Shown here in pieces: positions 8,245 through 17,163 of a stretch of DNA of 64,000 bases. Position 1 is the stretch's first letter. Every line of letters begins with the position of its first letter. The notes beneath the pieces were generated by a model. That model did not search any database. It was not told the DNA's origin and saw only the letters and a program-made list of their open reading frames with translations. The stretch spans positions 106,523-170,522 of the forward strand of contig JAMIFM010000023.1 of NCBI GenBank assembly GCA_035906255.1, read 5' to 3'. This DNA is from SB11 sp035906255. Its GTDB lineage: Bacteria; Bacteroidota; Bacteroidia; UBA8524. A program made the position numbers and the translations under genes.

Positions 8245-8388
8245 ATGGCAGTTACACGTTTAAAAAGAAAAGAAAGAAAAAACAAAGTGGTTTCAGTGCT
8301 TAAAAAACAAAACCGTAAGCTGCAAACCAAACTTACCAATATTGCTTCTCCTAACAAGGAGCAATCGGGAGTTATCATTGAAGAATAA
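8245..8388 (+). CDS. Small basic conserved protein (47 aa)
   Basis: A 47-codon gene beginning MAVTRLKRKERKNKVVSVLK and ending SGVIIEE. It has its own promoter and a strong terminator directly downstream (8518-8544), so it is a stand-alone transcript rather than a chance frame. The N-terminal half is very rich in Lys and Arg and would bind nucleic acid. It resembles short proteins with a TRLKRK-type start that recur in Bacteroidota genomes and are unassigned; a ribosome-associated role is a guess. Confidence 0.7.
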   Translation: MAVTRLKRKERKNKVVSVLKKQNRKLQTKLTNIASPNKEQSGVIIEE

Positions 8389-8517
8389 TATTTTTACTGA
8401 ATATCAGTAGAATACATCGTCACCCTTTGCAAAATCGGTGATTTGGTGTAATTTTTGAGATATACACAGTAGAGCAATACTTTCTTTCATTTTACCTGTA
8501 TAGATAAAATGAATTTA

Positions 8518-8544
8518 CCGCAGGTTAATCCCTGCGGTTTTTTT
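8518..8544 (+). terminator. Rho-independent terminator
   Basis: CCGCAGG at 8518-8524 pairs with CCTGCGG at 8531-8537 across a short AT-rich loop and is followed at once by seven Ts. It ends the transcript of the small basic protein gene. The stretch 8389-8517 before it holds no gene that I can see. Confidence 0.85.
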
Positions 8545-8590
8545 GTTTATAGCAATTAAAGAAGCTGGTTGAAGCGTTTTTGAAAAAAGA

Positions 8591-8620
8591 AGCGGGTTCG
8601 AGGTTAAACCCGAACCCGCT
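8591..8620 (-). terminator. Terminator of the large T9SS protein gene
   Basis: AGCGGGTTCG pairs perfectly with CGAACCCGCT around a GTTAAA-type loop. Read leftward it is followed by CTTTTTTC, giving a T-run for the minus-strand gene that stops at 8642. Confidence 0.8.
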
Positions 8621-8641
8621 TCGTGCTTTAAGTGCTCCGGC

Positions 8642-11600
8642 TTATTTAACCACCTTCACGGCATATTTCTCAATGCCTGCTTCAATCACCACCTGATAAA
8701 AGCCTTGCGGCAATTGCTCAGTATTTGCTGTGGCAGCCAATGTATCAATCGGGGTTGGGTTAGTATATACATCCACAACTTTACGTCCCAATACATCAAC
8801 AATATATACTTTAACTGCCTGTTTCGAGCCCAGCACAAACGATACATCAATATTATTGCTAAACGGATTGGGCAGCACCTTAACATTCTTTATGTTTTGA
8901 GGCAGGTTTATACCCACACCAATAATAGTTACGGTATCAGTGCCTGTACTACGGCAGCCTTGGTTGTCTACTACCTCCAGCAATACGGTGTATGTACCGC
9001 CAGTTACATATTGGTGCGTGGGCGAAAAATCTGTTTGAGTGCCCGTATTGTCGCCAAAGTTCCAACGGTATGTTGGATATCCCGATATGCTTGGGGTAAA
9101 GGTTACTTTCTTATCGGCTAAATAGGTTTTACTAAACGTAGCTGTTGGTTTTTCAAATACTCTAATGGCTTGGGTTGTATCGTGCTTGCAGCCTTTATTG
9201 GTAGCAGCTGTCAACTTCAACGCATAAAAACCACCCATTGTAAACGTTTTTGCAGGTTGTGTTTGGGTTGATGTATCACCTTGCCCTAACTCCCACAAAT
9301 AAGTTAGCGTACCGTTTGAAACGGTACTGTTGTTAAATAACTTTGTTTGCAAAGGCGCGCAGCCTATGAGCGGGTTTACACTAAATATTGCAACAGGTTG
9401 CGGATTCACTTGCACGGTTTTACTAATACTATCAGAACAGCCTGCTGTACTTACCGCTTTTAGTTTTACGTTATAAGTGCCCTCTGATGCGTAGCTGTGT
9501 TGTACACTGCCTGATTGTACGGTTGAATTTCCATCGCCCCATTGTAATTCATACGAAACTATTGTACCCGCTGATGGCGATGAGGTATTAGTTACTGTGA
9601 AAATATTGCCCTTTAAACACAATGAAGGGGTATCAAGAACAAACGCTGTGTTTAATGCGCTGTTTGAGGGGTTAACTACTTTTGATATTGAATCGGTACA
9701 GCCTGTTGCTGTTTTGGCAATTAACCAAACGGTATAAGCTCCGGCTGTAGAATATGTTTTGTAGGGGTGGGTTGTTGTTGCAGTGGTGTTATCGCCGAAC
9801 TTCCAAGTATAGGTTAGCGGACTTGCACCTGCTATGCTTGAAATGTTGGTGAAGTTAAACGCCCTGCTTACCGAACACGAAAGGGTATCGCGCACTATAA
9901 AGCCGGCTGTGGGTTTGGCTGCTACCCATACCAATGAGTCTTTTTGGTAAGCTGTGCTACCGTTAATGGCAGCAGTTACTTTATTAAACCCTGTGCTTGC
10001 ATACACTACCTTAAACGTTCCGTTTCCACTGGCAGTTTGCGGAGTAGCACCCGCTCCGAAATCCCAAACAAGTGTATTTATTTTTCCTGTTGATGATGTT
10101 GTATATACTACCGTATCGCCAAAGCAAAGAGTATCGTTAGCTACGGTTAAGTTTACGGTGGGCGCATCAAAATACACGTTGTAATCTTCGGATTGACCAT
10201 AGCCTAATGTAGGGCAATCAGGAGAGCCAATAGTACCGTAGTCTGAAATTACACGCATACGCAACAGTTTATTGGCTACTGCTGTTTTTGGGGTGGTAAA
10301 ATTGGTGCTGTGGTTGGTACGCTGCGAAGGGCCTGCAAATATTTGCTCGCCAAAATCTTTAAAATCCCCGTCGTTGTTATAATCAATAAACGCTTTTACC
10401 GATTCGTCGTTGTAAGCACCTGTGGTAACGTACAACGTATAGCTACTATCGTGTTTCAATCGGATAATCTGCTGGCAGGTATAATCCTCATAGCTGCCGT
10501 TTTGGTCAAAACCGTTGCTGCTGTTATCTACGTTAGCCAATCGCACATTGTGTACCCCGATACCAAAACCCGTTGCCCCTGTTGTATTGGTTATGCAAGT
10601 ACGTTTGGCTGTATCGTACACATAGATATAGTTTGAACGAACTACCGTATCGCTGCCGTTGGCATTTTGAGCAATTAAAGTTACCGAGAAATTACCCCCC
10701 GTATTTAACCGCACTGTAATGGTTTCAGAGGTGTCGGTAGTTCCGTTAAGATAAGAAACATTAGCAGGTGAAAACTGCCACTTTAGTTTTGTAGGAATGT
10801 ACCCCGTATTGTCATCTAACGTAATGATTGAGTTTACACACATTTCCCTGCGGTCGGCACTAAAATCGGCTACAGGTTTTTTAGTACCGTCAGTATATAA
10901 ATCGGTTTCCCACATCCCACGTCCGTACGTTGATGCCCGTAGTTTTGAGTTGGTAGGATTGGGGATGTTGTAGTATATCTCCAACTCGGTTACGTTGGTT
11001 GATAAGGGTAATCCCTTAAAAAAGTACACCCAATTAGCCATCGTAGTAAAATTGCGGTAATATACCCCCGCATCAGTACCTACGTACACTTCTTCTTGGC
11101 TTTTTGAAGTATCAACCACAATGGTATTAATGGTAAGATTGGGAATATTAGCTGTAACATCTGCCCAAGTATCGCCTTTATTGTCTGAACGGTAAATTGC
11201 CTTACCCATGCCTATATACACCCTGTTACTACTGTATTTGCCTGTTTCTATGCAACGAGGTGTAGCACCGCCCACCGGCAGCTTTGAGGTTAAGTTAGTC
11301 CAAGTGGGTGTGGTAGCATTGGGGTTATCACACCTGAAGAATTTATTATCGCCTCGCGACATATACAAAATATCAGGATTGGTGCTGTGTTGCTCAAGCG
11401 CAGTAATGTTTTCAGCATTGCTGCCTGCAAGGTTGTCCGATATTTTAGTCCATGTAATATTCGCTATATCGTCTTTACCGTTGGTAGTGCGCCATACATT
11501 TTTGTAGCCTGCAAAAAACGCAGCAGGATTTGTATTGTGCTGTATCATCGGGGTTACCCAGCCCCCTTCTTCGGTAATACCCAACTTATCTTTCGCGGCA

Positions 11601-13252
11601 AATGTACCTTCCGACCGTCCGTCCTTATAACGCACAAAATCACCGTAATACAACGACCCTATCATAATATCCTCGTCAGAATAATCCACCACGCAATCCA
11701 TACCGTCGCCACCGCGTATGGTGCGCCATTCACCGTCAAAATATGCCGTCCCGTTATCCTGATACCCGTGAATGTATTTTTTGCGGCTTTGTGCGCTTTG
11801 CCCGTGACGGTATATTTGAGCAATAGCCATCCCGCTCGAAATATCACGCCAATCTTTAGCCCCGTTGCGGTTGTAATATACACCGCCATCATTCCCCACA
11901 AACAAACGTCCGTTTACAGGTGAATAACCGAATACGTGCTGGTCGGCGTGCATATCATCCCCGCCACCGCTACCCGTCCAATGGGCATTTATCACCCAGT
12001 TAGTTCCGCCATCGGTTGATTTAAATACATTTATCCCCCCCGCATACACAATATCTTTGTTGTTGGGGTCAACAGCAATACACAGGTCATACCATCCCTG
12101 CCCTATTGTTCCGCTGCCGTCGGCAGCATAGCCCATAATATTAGGCGAAGTAGAGCGGGTGCTAAAGTTTACCCCGCTGTTGGTAGAACGGTATAGCCCT
12201 TTAAAAATGCTGTTCTCAGTCAATAAAAAATATACATAATCGGGTGCATTATCACTAACCCCTATCACCCCGCGATGTCCTGTCGGCAAACCGCTGGTAA
12301 CCATCGTCCACGAGCTTCCCCCATCGGTTGAGCGGTAAAAATTCCCTCCTTCGGTAGCATACACAACGGTATAATCTCCGGGTTTAAATGCCGCATCTTT
12401 AAAATTGGCTGTTGATGAGGTTTTAGTCCATGTATTTCCCCCGTTGGTGGTTTTATACATTCCGTTATTGGTAGCGGCAATCAGTGTATTGGGAGAATTG
12501 GGATGGATTAATAGTTTGCCTACAGTACGGCTGCCCATGCCTGTATTGGCAAGGTACCAGCTTTCGCCCCCATCGCTGCTTTTTAATACTCCATAGCCAT
12601 AAGAATCACCGCCGTCCCTATCGCCTGTACCTATGTATATTGTGTTTGGGTTTGAGGGGTTAACTGCAATAGCTGAAACCCCTAATGAGGGTAAACTATC
12701 GGTAGTGGTGCGCCATGTTTGGCCATAGTTTTTGGTAATCCAAAAACCACCCGCAGGTGCTCCTGCATAAATAATAGTGCTGTCTGTAGGGTGAAAAGCA
12801 ATGGCGTTTACCCTGCCCAATCCGTTGGGTTGCCCGCTTACGTTGTTGGGTAACAATATAGGGCCAAGGGGTTTCCAGTTTCCCTCATTGCCTTTGTATT
12901 GTATATCGCTTTCACCTTTTTGCTCAAAAGGATTGATGTTTATCTCTTCTTTTAGCCCGTAAAAACTTGCCCATACATCGTTTGCCGCAGGGATATTACC
13001 GTTACTATCCAGTCGGTATTGCCAATAATATTCCCACCGTTTAAAAGGCTTCCAGCCGCAACCCTTCACTACCTTACGGTGTTGCCAGTATAGGTTAAAT
13101 GCACGTTGGGTGGCGGCAAAATTCACCCCGGGACGTTGCATCATTTCTATCCAATAAGGGTAGTTGGCGGTATCATTGGTAATGTTTTGGGCTTTAAGGC
13201 TAAGGCTTAAACCTGCTAAAAACAGTGAGAGGGCTAAAAATAAATAACGCAT
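8642..13252 (-). CDS. Giant secreted BNR/GEVED/PKD protein with T9SS sorting domain
   Basis: 1536 residues. Signal peptide at the start (YLFLALSLFLAGLSLSLKAQ). Residues about 130-780 form a sortilin/BNR-like beta-propeller with many copies of the Asp-box type pattern (SSDGGESWY, TTNGGNTWTK, STDGGSSWTM, STDGGTNWV). A GEVED-type domain follows (YNDESVKAFIDYNNDGDF; GQSEDYNVYF), then about five PKD-like domains (TYTWKFGDN, YELQWGDGN, TYRWNFGDN). The last 80 residues are a T9SS type A sorting domain (VLPNPFSNNIDVSF; VDVLGRKVVD; QGFYQVVIEAG). It is probably exported across the outer membrane and anchored or released at the surface; substrate unknown. Confidence 0.9.
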   Translation of the reverse strand: MRYLFLALSLFLAGLSLSLKAQNITNDTANYPYWIEMMQRPGVNFAATQRAFNLYWQHRKVVKGCGWKPFKRWEYYWQYRLDSNGNIPAANDVWASFYGLKEEININPFEQKGESDIQYKGNEGNWKPLGPILLPNNVSGQPNGLGRVNAIAFHPTDSTIIYAGAPAGGFWITKNYGQTWRTTTDSLPSLGVSAIAVNPSNPNTIYIGTGDRDGGDSYGYGVLKSSDGGESWYLANTGMGSRTVGKLLIHPNSPNTLIAATNNGMYKTTNGGNTWTKTSSTANFKDAAFKPGDYTVVYATEGGNFYRSTDGGSSWTMVTSGLPTGHRGVIGVSDNAPDYVYFLLTENSIFKGLYRSTNSGVNFSTRSTSPNIMGYAADGSGTIGQGWYDLCIAVDPNNKDIVYAGGINVFKSTDGGTNWVINAHWTGSGGGDDMHADQHVFGYSPVNGRLFVGNDGGVYYNRNGAKDWRDISSGMAIAQIYRHGQSAQSRKKYIHGYQDNGTAYFDGEWRTIRGGDGMDCVVDYSDEDIMIGSLYYGDFVRYKDGRSEGTFAAKDKLGITEEGGWVTPMIQHNTNPAAFFAGYKNVWRTTNGKDDIANITWTKISDNLAGSNAENITALEQHSTNPDILYMSRGDNKFFRCDNPNATTPTWTNLTSKLPVGGATPRCIETGKYSSNRVYIGMGKAIYRSDNKGDTWADVTANIPNLTINTIVVDTSKSQEEVYVGTDAGVYYRNFTTMANWVYFFKGLPLSTNVTELEIYYNIPNPTNSKLRASTYGRGMWETDLYTDGTKKPVADFSADRREMCVNSIITLDDNTGYIPTKLKWQFSPANVSYLNGTTDTSETITVRLNTGGNFSVTLIAQNANGSDTVVRSNYIYVYDTAKRTCITNTTGATGFGIGVHNVRLANVDNSSNGFDQNGSYEDYTCQQIIRLKHDSSYTLYVTTGAYNDESVKAFIDYNNDGDFKDFGEQIFAGPSQRTNHSTNFTTPKTAVANKLLRMRVISDYGTIGSPDCPTLGYGQSEDYNVYFDAPTVNLTVANDTLCFGDTVVYTTSSTGKINTLVWDFGAGATPQTASGNGTFKVVYASTGFNKVTAAINGSTAYQKDSLVWVAAKPTAGFIVRDTLSCSVSRAFNFTNISSIAGASPLTYTWKFGDNTTATTTHPYKTYSTAGAYTVWLIAKTATGCTDSISKVVNPSNSALNTAFVLDTPSLCLKGNIFTVTNTSSPSAGTIVSYELQWGDGNSTVQSGSVQHSYASEGTYNVKLKAVSTAGCSDSISKTVQVNPQPVAIFSVNPLIGCAPLQTKLFNNSTVSNGTLTYLWELGQGDTSTQTQPAKTFTMGGFYALKLTAATNKGCKHDTTQAIRVFEKPTATFSKTYLADKKVTFTPSISGYPTYRWNFGDNTGTQTDFSPTHQYVTGGTYTVLLEVVDNQGCRSTGTDTVTIIGVGINLPQNIKNVKVLPNPFSNNIDVSFVLGSKQAVKVYIVDVLGRKVVDVYTNPTPIDTLAATANTEQLPQGFYQVVIEAGIEKYAVKVVK

Positions 13253-13312
13253 AGGTAAGTTGATACTGCAAGATACCCAAAAATTTGAGTTTTTGCAGCC
13301 AATCAGCGGGAC

Positions 13313-14275
13313 TTATACCTCATCTATACCCATGCTTATAAAAGGATATTGCTGCTTAAATGCCTGTACTTTTGATTGACGGGCAGCCACAAATTTTTGG
13401 TGTTGCGTTGTATCTGTATGGAAAGGGCGATGGGCAGCATCGGTCAATAATTGCTTCACCTGCGGGTAAATCAGTTGAGCCTCGCTATCAAAAGCCGCTT
13501 TCACAAAGGCATCCCAAACGTATTCAATTGCTTGGCTATTAGGATGCACCATATCGGTCTCAAAAAAACGGTAATCGCGTAAATCGTCCATCACCAATTC
13601 GTAGGCGGGAAAGTAATGTACATTCCCATAACTTTCAAAAAGATTGTGCACAGCTTCAATTAAACGGGCTTTACTACGGTTATTCTCAACCAAACCGTCG
13701 CGAATGTAGCGCACAGGGCTAACGGTAAGCAGGATGTTTAATTGTGGGTTGGTTGCTTGTAATAACTCAATCAGTTTATCCCATTCGGTTATAATTTCCG
13801 CAGAACTTAGCAGCTCTTTATCAAACTCTTTGTTGGGATATTTGTGGCAATTGGCTACTAACTGCCCATTGCTTTTAAGGTGGTATGCATGCGCCGACCC
13901 AAAGGTTACTATCAGCCAATGCCCTTTTTGCAAAAACTGCCGAGCGGTTTGCTGTTGTTCGTTTATTTCTGTAATGCAGGCGTTTTTATCGGGATGGGAG
14001 AAACGGCCGTGATGGTTCCAGCTTGCCCATAAATCGTTATGATAAAAAAGCTCTTCGGCTTGGTACGGCTTGCCCTCTAAAGCCCTGTGCAGGGTTTGGG
14101 CAAGGCTTACAGGGTTGTATAAAATACCGTTGGGGTTTTGCAGCACATTGAAACGGTAGTGGTGTAGCAGGTTGCCTATGTTTTCAGCAAAGCAACTGCC
14201 TACCAATAGCAATTGTTGCTTGTAGTTTATTTTTTGAGGCAGCCCTTGGGGCTGAAATGCAAGCCTGAAATCCAC
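13313..14275 (-). CDS. GSCFA-domain protein
   Basis: 320 residues. The diagnostic motif LLLVGSCFAENIGNLLHHY (residues about 22-40) gives the GSCFA family its name; the fold is SGNH-hydrolase-like, with a later VNCHKYPNKEF and a DMVHPNSQAIEYVWDAF block carrying the Asp-His pair. Substrate unknown. Start is a GTG at 14275: no in-frame ATG gives the conserved N-terminus, and TACCTTTG on the minus strand (14280-14287) sits only 4 bp before it, so the message may be leaderless. Confidence 0.85.
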   Translation of the reverse strand: MDFRLAFQPQGLPQKINYKQQLLLVGSCFAENIGNLLHHYRFNVLQNPNGILYNPVSLAQTLHRALEGKPYQAEELFYHNDLWASWNHHGRFSHPDKNACITEINEQQQTARQFLQKGHWLIVTFGSAHAYHLKSNGQLVANCHKYPNKEFDKELLSSAEIITEWDKLIELLQATNPQLNILLTVSPVRYIRDGLVENNRSKARLIEAVHNLFESYGNVHYFPAYELVMDDLRDYRFFETDMVHPNSQAIEYVWDAFVKAAFDSEAQLIYPQVKQLLTDAAHRPFHTDTTQHQKFVAARQSKVQAFKQQYPFISMGIDEV

Positions 14276-14339
14276 ACGGCAAAGGTAATGCTCTTTTAAT
14301 TTGAATTATTTACGGACTCTCAAGCATTATCTTAGTGGT

Positions 14340-14735
14340 ATGAAATTGCTTTATACTTTATTGTTTGCTACGTTAACCTCTCCTCTGTTCTCACAAAACG
14401 TTCAAAATACCGATACGATACACTGCCCTGCGGGTGTTGAAAATGTGTATAGCCGACCGTTGTATAGTGATAGTTTGTGCAGCAGCTTTGTAATTTTTAT
14501 TAAAAAAGAGGTGAAACTGCACAAACACCTGTACCATACTGAACACGTTACGGTGCTTGAGGGTGAGGCAACGATGATACTTGGCGAAAAAGTTTTTACA
14601 GTTAAAAAGGGTGATTTTATTTTTATTCCTAAGAATACTCCGCACAAGGTGGTAACTACTTCAAAAGTACCGTTGAAGGTGATTTCTATGCAAGCTCCTT
14701 ACTTTGACGGAACTGACCGTGTATTGTTGGAGTAA
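14340..14735 (+). CDS. Secreted cupin-domain protein
   Basis: 131 residues from the ATG at 14340, chosen because it gives a clean signal peptide (MKLLYTLLFATLTSPLFSQ). The mature protein is a small single cupin: KLHKHLYHTEHVTVLEGEAT holds the metal-binding HxH(x)nE pattern of motif 1, and GDFIFIPKNTPHKVV is motif 2 with its histidine. Such proteins bind a metal and a small ligand; here it would be periplasmic. The stop codon abuts the stop of the convergent gene at 14736. Confidence 0.8.
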   Translation: MKLLYTLLFATLTSPLFSQNVQNTDTIHCPAGVENVYSRPLYSDSLCSSFVIFIKKEVKLHKHLYHTEHVTVLEGEATMILGEKVFTVKKGDFIFIPKNTPHKVVTTSKVPLKVISMQAPYFDGTDRVLLE

Positions 14736-15365
14736 CTAAAACAGGTTTCTTTTCACCAAAATATCAAATTGGGCAACATTCTGCAACCGATCAATTGGTG
14801 TTGATGCAAACATTGAGTACGGAGATGCTGACATTGTAAGTTTAAGTTGTGCTTTTGCACCTGCCGACCATTGATTTGATAGGCGGTAATATCCCTCAAC
14901 TCCATAGTTTCCGGATACAGTTGAATAGTTTGTTGATGAGGGGACTGTTAAACGTCCTTCCACACCTGAATATGTTATTGTTTCGTAATAAATATGGTTG
15001 ATTGAAAGTCCCGCCAGAATATTCAAACTATACTTTCGTGGTTTGGCAACTGCTTTTAAAGCAATCAGCATTGGAAATTCAGTTGCATAGCCTTTTACTG
15101 ATTTCTCCGTAGTTCTAAATCCGCACGATTCACAGCTAATGTTATCTAATAACTGTTGTTGGAATTTTGAGTATTGTGCAATGGCCTGAAAATCGAATGT
15201 TTTATTAAGCCGTATTGAAAATCCTGCCGATGCATTTGCCATAAAACTTGCTTTTGCATGAGTTGAAACGGCTCTATTAATACCCCCGCCCGTAAAAAAA
15301 CTCAAACGTTGTGCATTGATAGTTAGCGATACAAAAAGCATCACCAAAAAAGATGTTGTTTTCAT
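14736..15365 (-). CDS. Outer membrane beta-barrel protein (PorT-like fold)
   Basis: 209 residues from the ATG at 15365 (MKTTSFLVMLFVSLTINAQ signal peptide). The rest is amphipathic beta strands with alternating aromatic and glycine residues, as in the small Bacteroidota outer-membrane barrel family: RLSFFTGGGINRAVSTHA, ASAGFSIRLNKTFDFQAIAQYSKF-type strands and a terminal strand FDILVKRNLF ending in Phe. Function unknown. It converges directly on the cupin gene with no spacer. Confidence 0.75.
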   Translation of the reverse strand: MKTTSFLVMLFVSLTINAQRLSFFTGGGINRAVSTHAKASFMANASAGFSIRLNKTFDFQAIAQYSKFQQQLLDNISCESCGFRTTEKSVKGYATEFPMLIALKAVAKPRKYSLNILAGLSINHIYYETITYSGVEGRLTVPSSTNYSTVSGNYGVEGYYRLSNQWSAGAKAQLKLTMSASPYSMFASTPIDRLQNVAQFDILVKRNLF

Positions 15366-15430
15366 AGTATTATAAAAGTAACGATAAAAAACTAAGTTCA
15401 GTATCGGCACACTTTCTAAATAAACATAAA

Positions 15431-15456
15431 ACCCCGATAGCTTTTGCCACCGGGGT
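15431..15456 (-). terminator. Terminator of the esterase-fold T9SS gene
   Basis: ACCCCG pairs with CGGGGT, extended by weaker pairs, around a GATAGCTTTTGCCAC-type loop. Read leftward it is followed by TTTTATGTTTA. Confidence 0.6.
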
Positions 15457-15484
15457 TCATTGGTTTATAGGTAGGTTATGAAGG

Positions 15485-17008
15485 TTATTCAAATACTACT
15501 TTGCCGTAGGCAGCACCGTTTTCAAGCACGGCACGCACCATGTAAACACCGGCGGGCAAATCATTGCGACCAATGGTTACGCGGCTGTCGTTAAGGTTTG
15601 TTTCAGTGGCAACCAATTGTCCGCTAAGGTTATACACTTCAACGGTTTTAATGGCACCTGCACCAAAGTATAAAGTAACTGATGATGAAGCAGGGTTAGG
15701 ATATACCTCAACTTTTTTGCTTACATCAACACCTTTAATGCTGTTGGTTTTCTTAGCAGGGCAACCTGCCAATCCCAAAGCACAAACCATACGGGGGTTA
15801 ATAAAGCCTATTACGGTATCCATATATGCTTTGCCTTTAGCAGCACTCATACCGGGGTTGGTAAGCATTGACACATTGTGTGCGTTTACACCCATTGGTC
15901 CCATTCCTTTAATGGTGGTGCTATCCCACCATTCCCAAGGTGAGCCTTGGTTCAAGAATTGTTGAGGGGCTTGTGGCAAAATCAACGGATATAGGGCTTG
16001 GAAACCTTCGTTCATTGATTCGGCACGGGTGGTAAATACATCGTTGTATTGACGGTCGTTGATAATATCGTTATTACCCAATTTTTGGCTGATACGGATG
16101 GTCTCACGGCTACCGCAAGCGTTGTTTATAACCGTAGCGCCTGTTGTTGGCACAATTACGTTGCTAAAACTGTAAGGAGCATAAGGGTCTAATTTGCAGT
16201 GTACTGAAGCAATAGGCACTTCGCCTGCTTCAATCCAAGATGAATCACCCATTGCACCACCGTAGTTAAATACAAAATCTACATCGGTAGATACGTTTGC
16301 ATCGCCGGGGATGTTTAATTGGGGAATACCGCCCAAGCCCAACCAATCACCCATCATAGTTGTATTAACCATTGGCGAGGTATTAGGCCAGCTGAATTTT
16401 TCTAATTCAATTTCGCTTTGTTTGTTTACCGCAGCGTATGCAAGAGCAACATATCCTCCTGTACCTTGTCCGCCGATAGCTATACGGTCGGTATCAATTT
16501 TGTACATTGATGAGTTTGAACGGAAGAAACGCACCGCGTTGCGGGTATCTTGTACAGCACGGTAAGTGGCTTGCAACAATAGTGATGTTGCGGTATCGCT
16601 GTTTGTAGTGGTTGGGTTCCAGCCCAAACGGTAGCTAACGGCTACGGCTACATACCCTCTTTGAGCAAGGCGGGTACAATAGTTTACAATAGAACTATCT
16701 GCGCGGTTGCCTGTGGTTTGCTGGTTGATTAATGCAGGTAAAAAACTACCTGTGTGCAGCAATATAACCAACGGGCGTTTAGTAGCGGTATCGGCAGTTG
16801 GTTCATACACATCGCATTGCAACCCGATTTTTACCAATGGCGGCGGAACTGCGGGTAGTGCAGGCCACGACATATTTGAATCGTACACCACGTTTTTGGT
16901 TACGGTAACATCGGTATAAACTTCTGAAAGATAACGCTGTGCATTGGCCGAAATGGCACTGCAAAGACAAAGGCAAAGTGTGACAATAGGGAGTAAAATT
17001 TTCTTCAT
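15485..17008 (-). CDS. Alpha/beta-hydrolase-fold T9SS protein lacking the nucleophile serine
   Basis: 507 residues: signal peptide (LCLCLCSAISANAQ), a carboxylesterase-like domain (residues about 40-330) and a C-terminal T9SS type A sorting domain (VYPNPASSSVTLYF; EVYNLSGQLVATE; PAGVYMVRAVLENG). The esterase signature is recognisable (PLVILLHTGSFLP; GYVAVAVSYRLGWNP; DTRNAVRFFR; DTDRIAIGGQGTGGYVALAY), but at the nucleophile elbow GxSxG it reads GQGTG, with Gly in place of Ser. It may be a non-catalytic binding protein, or use the nearby Thr. Probably secreted to the cell surface. Confidence 0.85.
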   Translation of the reverse strand: MKKILLPIVTLCLCLCSAISANAQRYLSEVYTDVTVTKNVVYDSNMSWPALPAVPPPLVKIGLQCDVYEPTADTATKRPLVILLHTGSFLPALINQQTTGNRADSSIVNYCTRLAQRGYVAVAVSYRLGWNPTTTNSDTATSLLLQATYRAVQDTRNAVRFFRSNSSMYKIDTDRIAIGGQGTGGYVALAYAAVNKQSEIELEKFSWPNTSPMVNTTMMGDWLGLGGIPQLNIPGDANVSTDVDFVFNYGGAMGDSSWIEAGEVPIASVHCKLDPYAPYSFSNVIVPTTGATVINNACGSRETIRISQKLGNNDIINDRQYNDVFTTRAESMNEGFQALYPLILPQAPQQFLNQGSPWEWWDSTTIKGMGPMGVNAHNVSMLTNPGMSAAKGKAYMDTVIGFINPRMVCALGLAGCPAKKTNSIKGVDVSKKVEVYPNPASSSVTLYFGAGAIKTVEVYNLSGQLVATETNLNDSRVTIGRNDLPAGVYMVRAVLENGAAYGKVVFE

Positions 17009-17108
17009 AGCAAGCTAATGTTTACAGTATAATGTTTATGCAAAATACAAAATAGCCGCAGTAAAAAAAGTGATTTTTATTTCTTGCTTAAATTATTCTT
17101 ATAAAAAA

Positions 17109-17138
17109 CGACCCCAAGGCACAATTGCCTTGGGGTCG
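17109..17138 (-). terminator. Terminator of pyrG
   Basis: A perfect stem CGACCCCAAGGCA / TGCCTTGGGGTCG with a tiny AAT loop, followed leftward by a T-run. It lies 25 bp after the pyrG stop codon. Confidence 0.85.
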
Positions 17139-17163
17139 CATATAAAAAAATCATTATTTACGA

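Noticed and set aside
8705..9121. Plus-strand frames within the 1536-residue gene and other long genes
   Set aside because: They lie antisense to clear protein families and show no homology, start signals or coding bias of their own.
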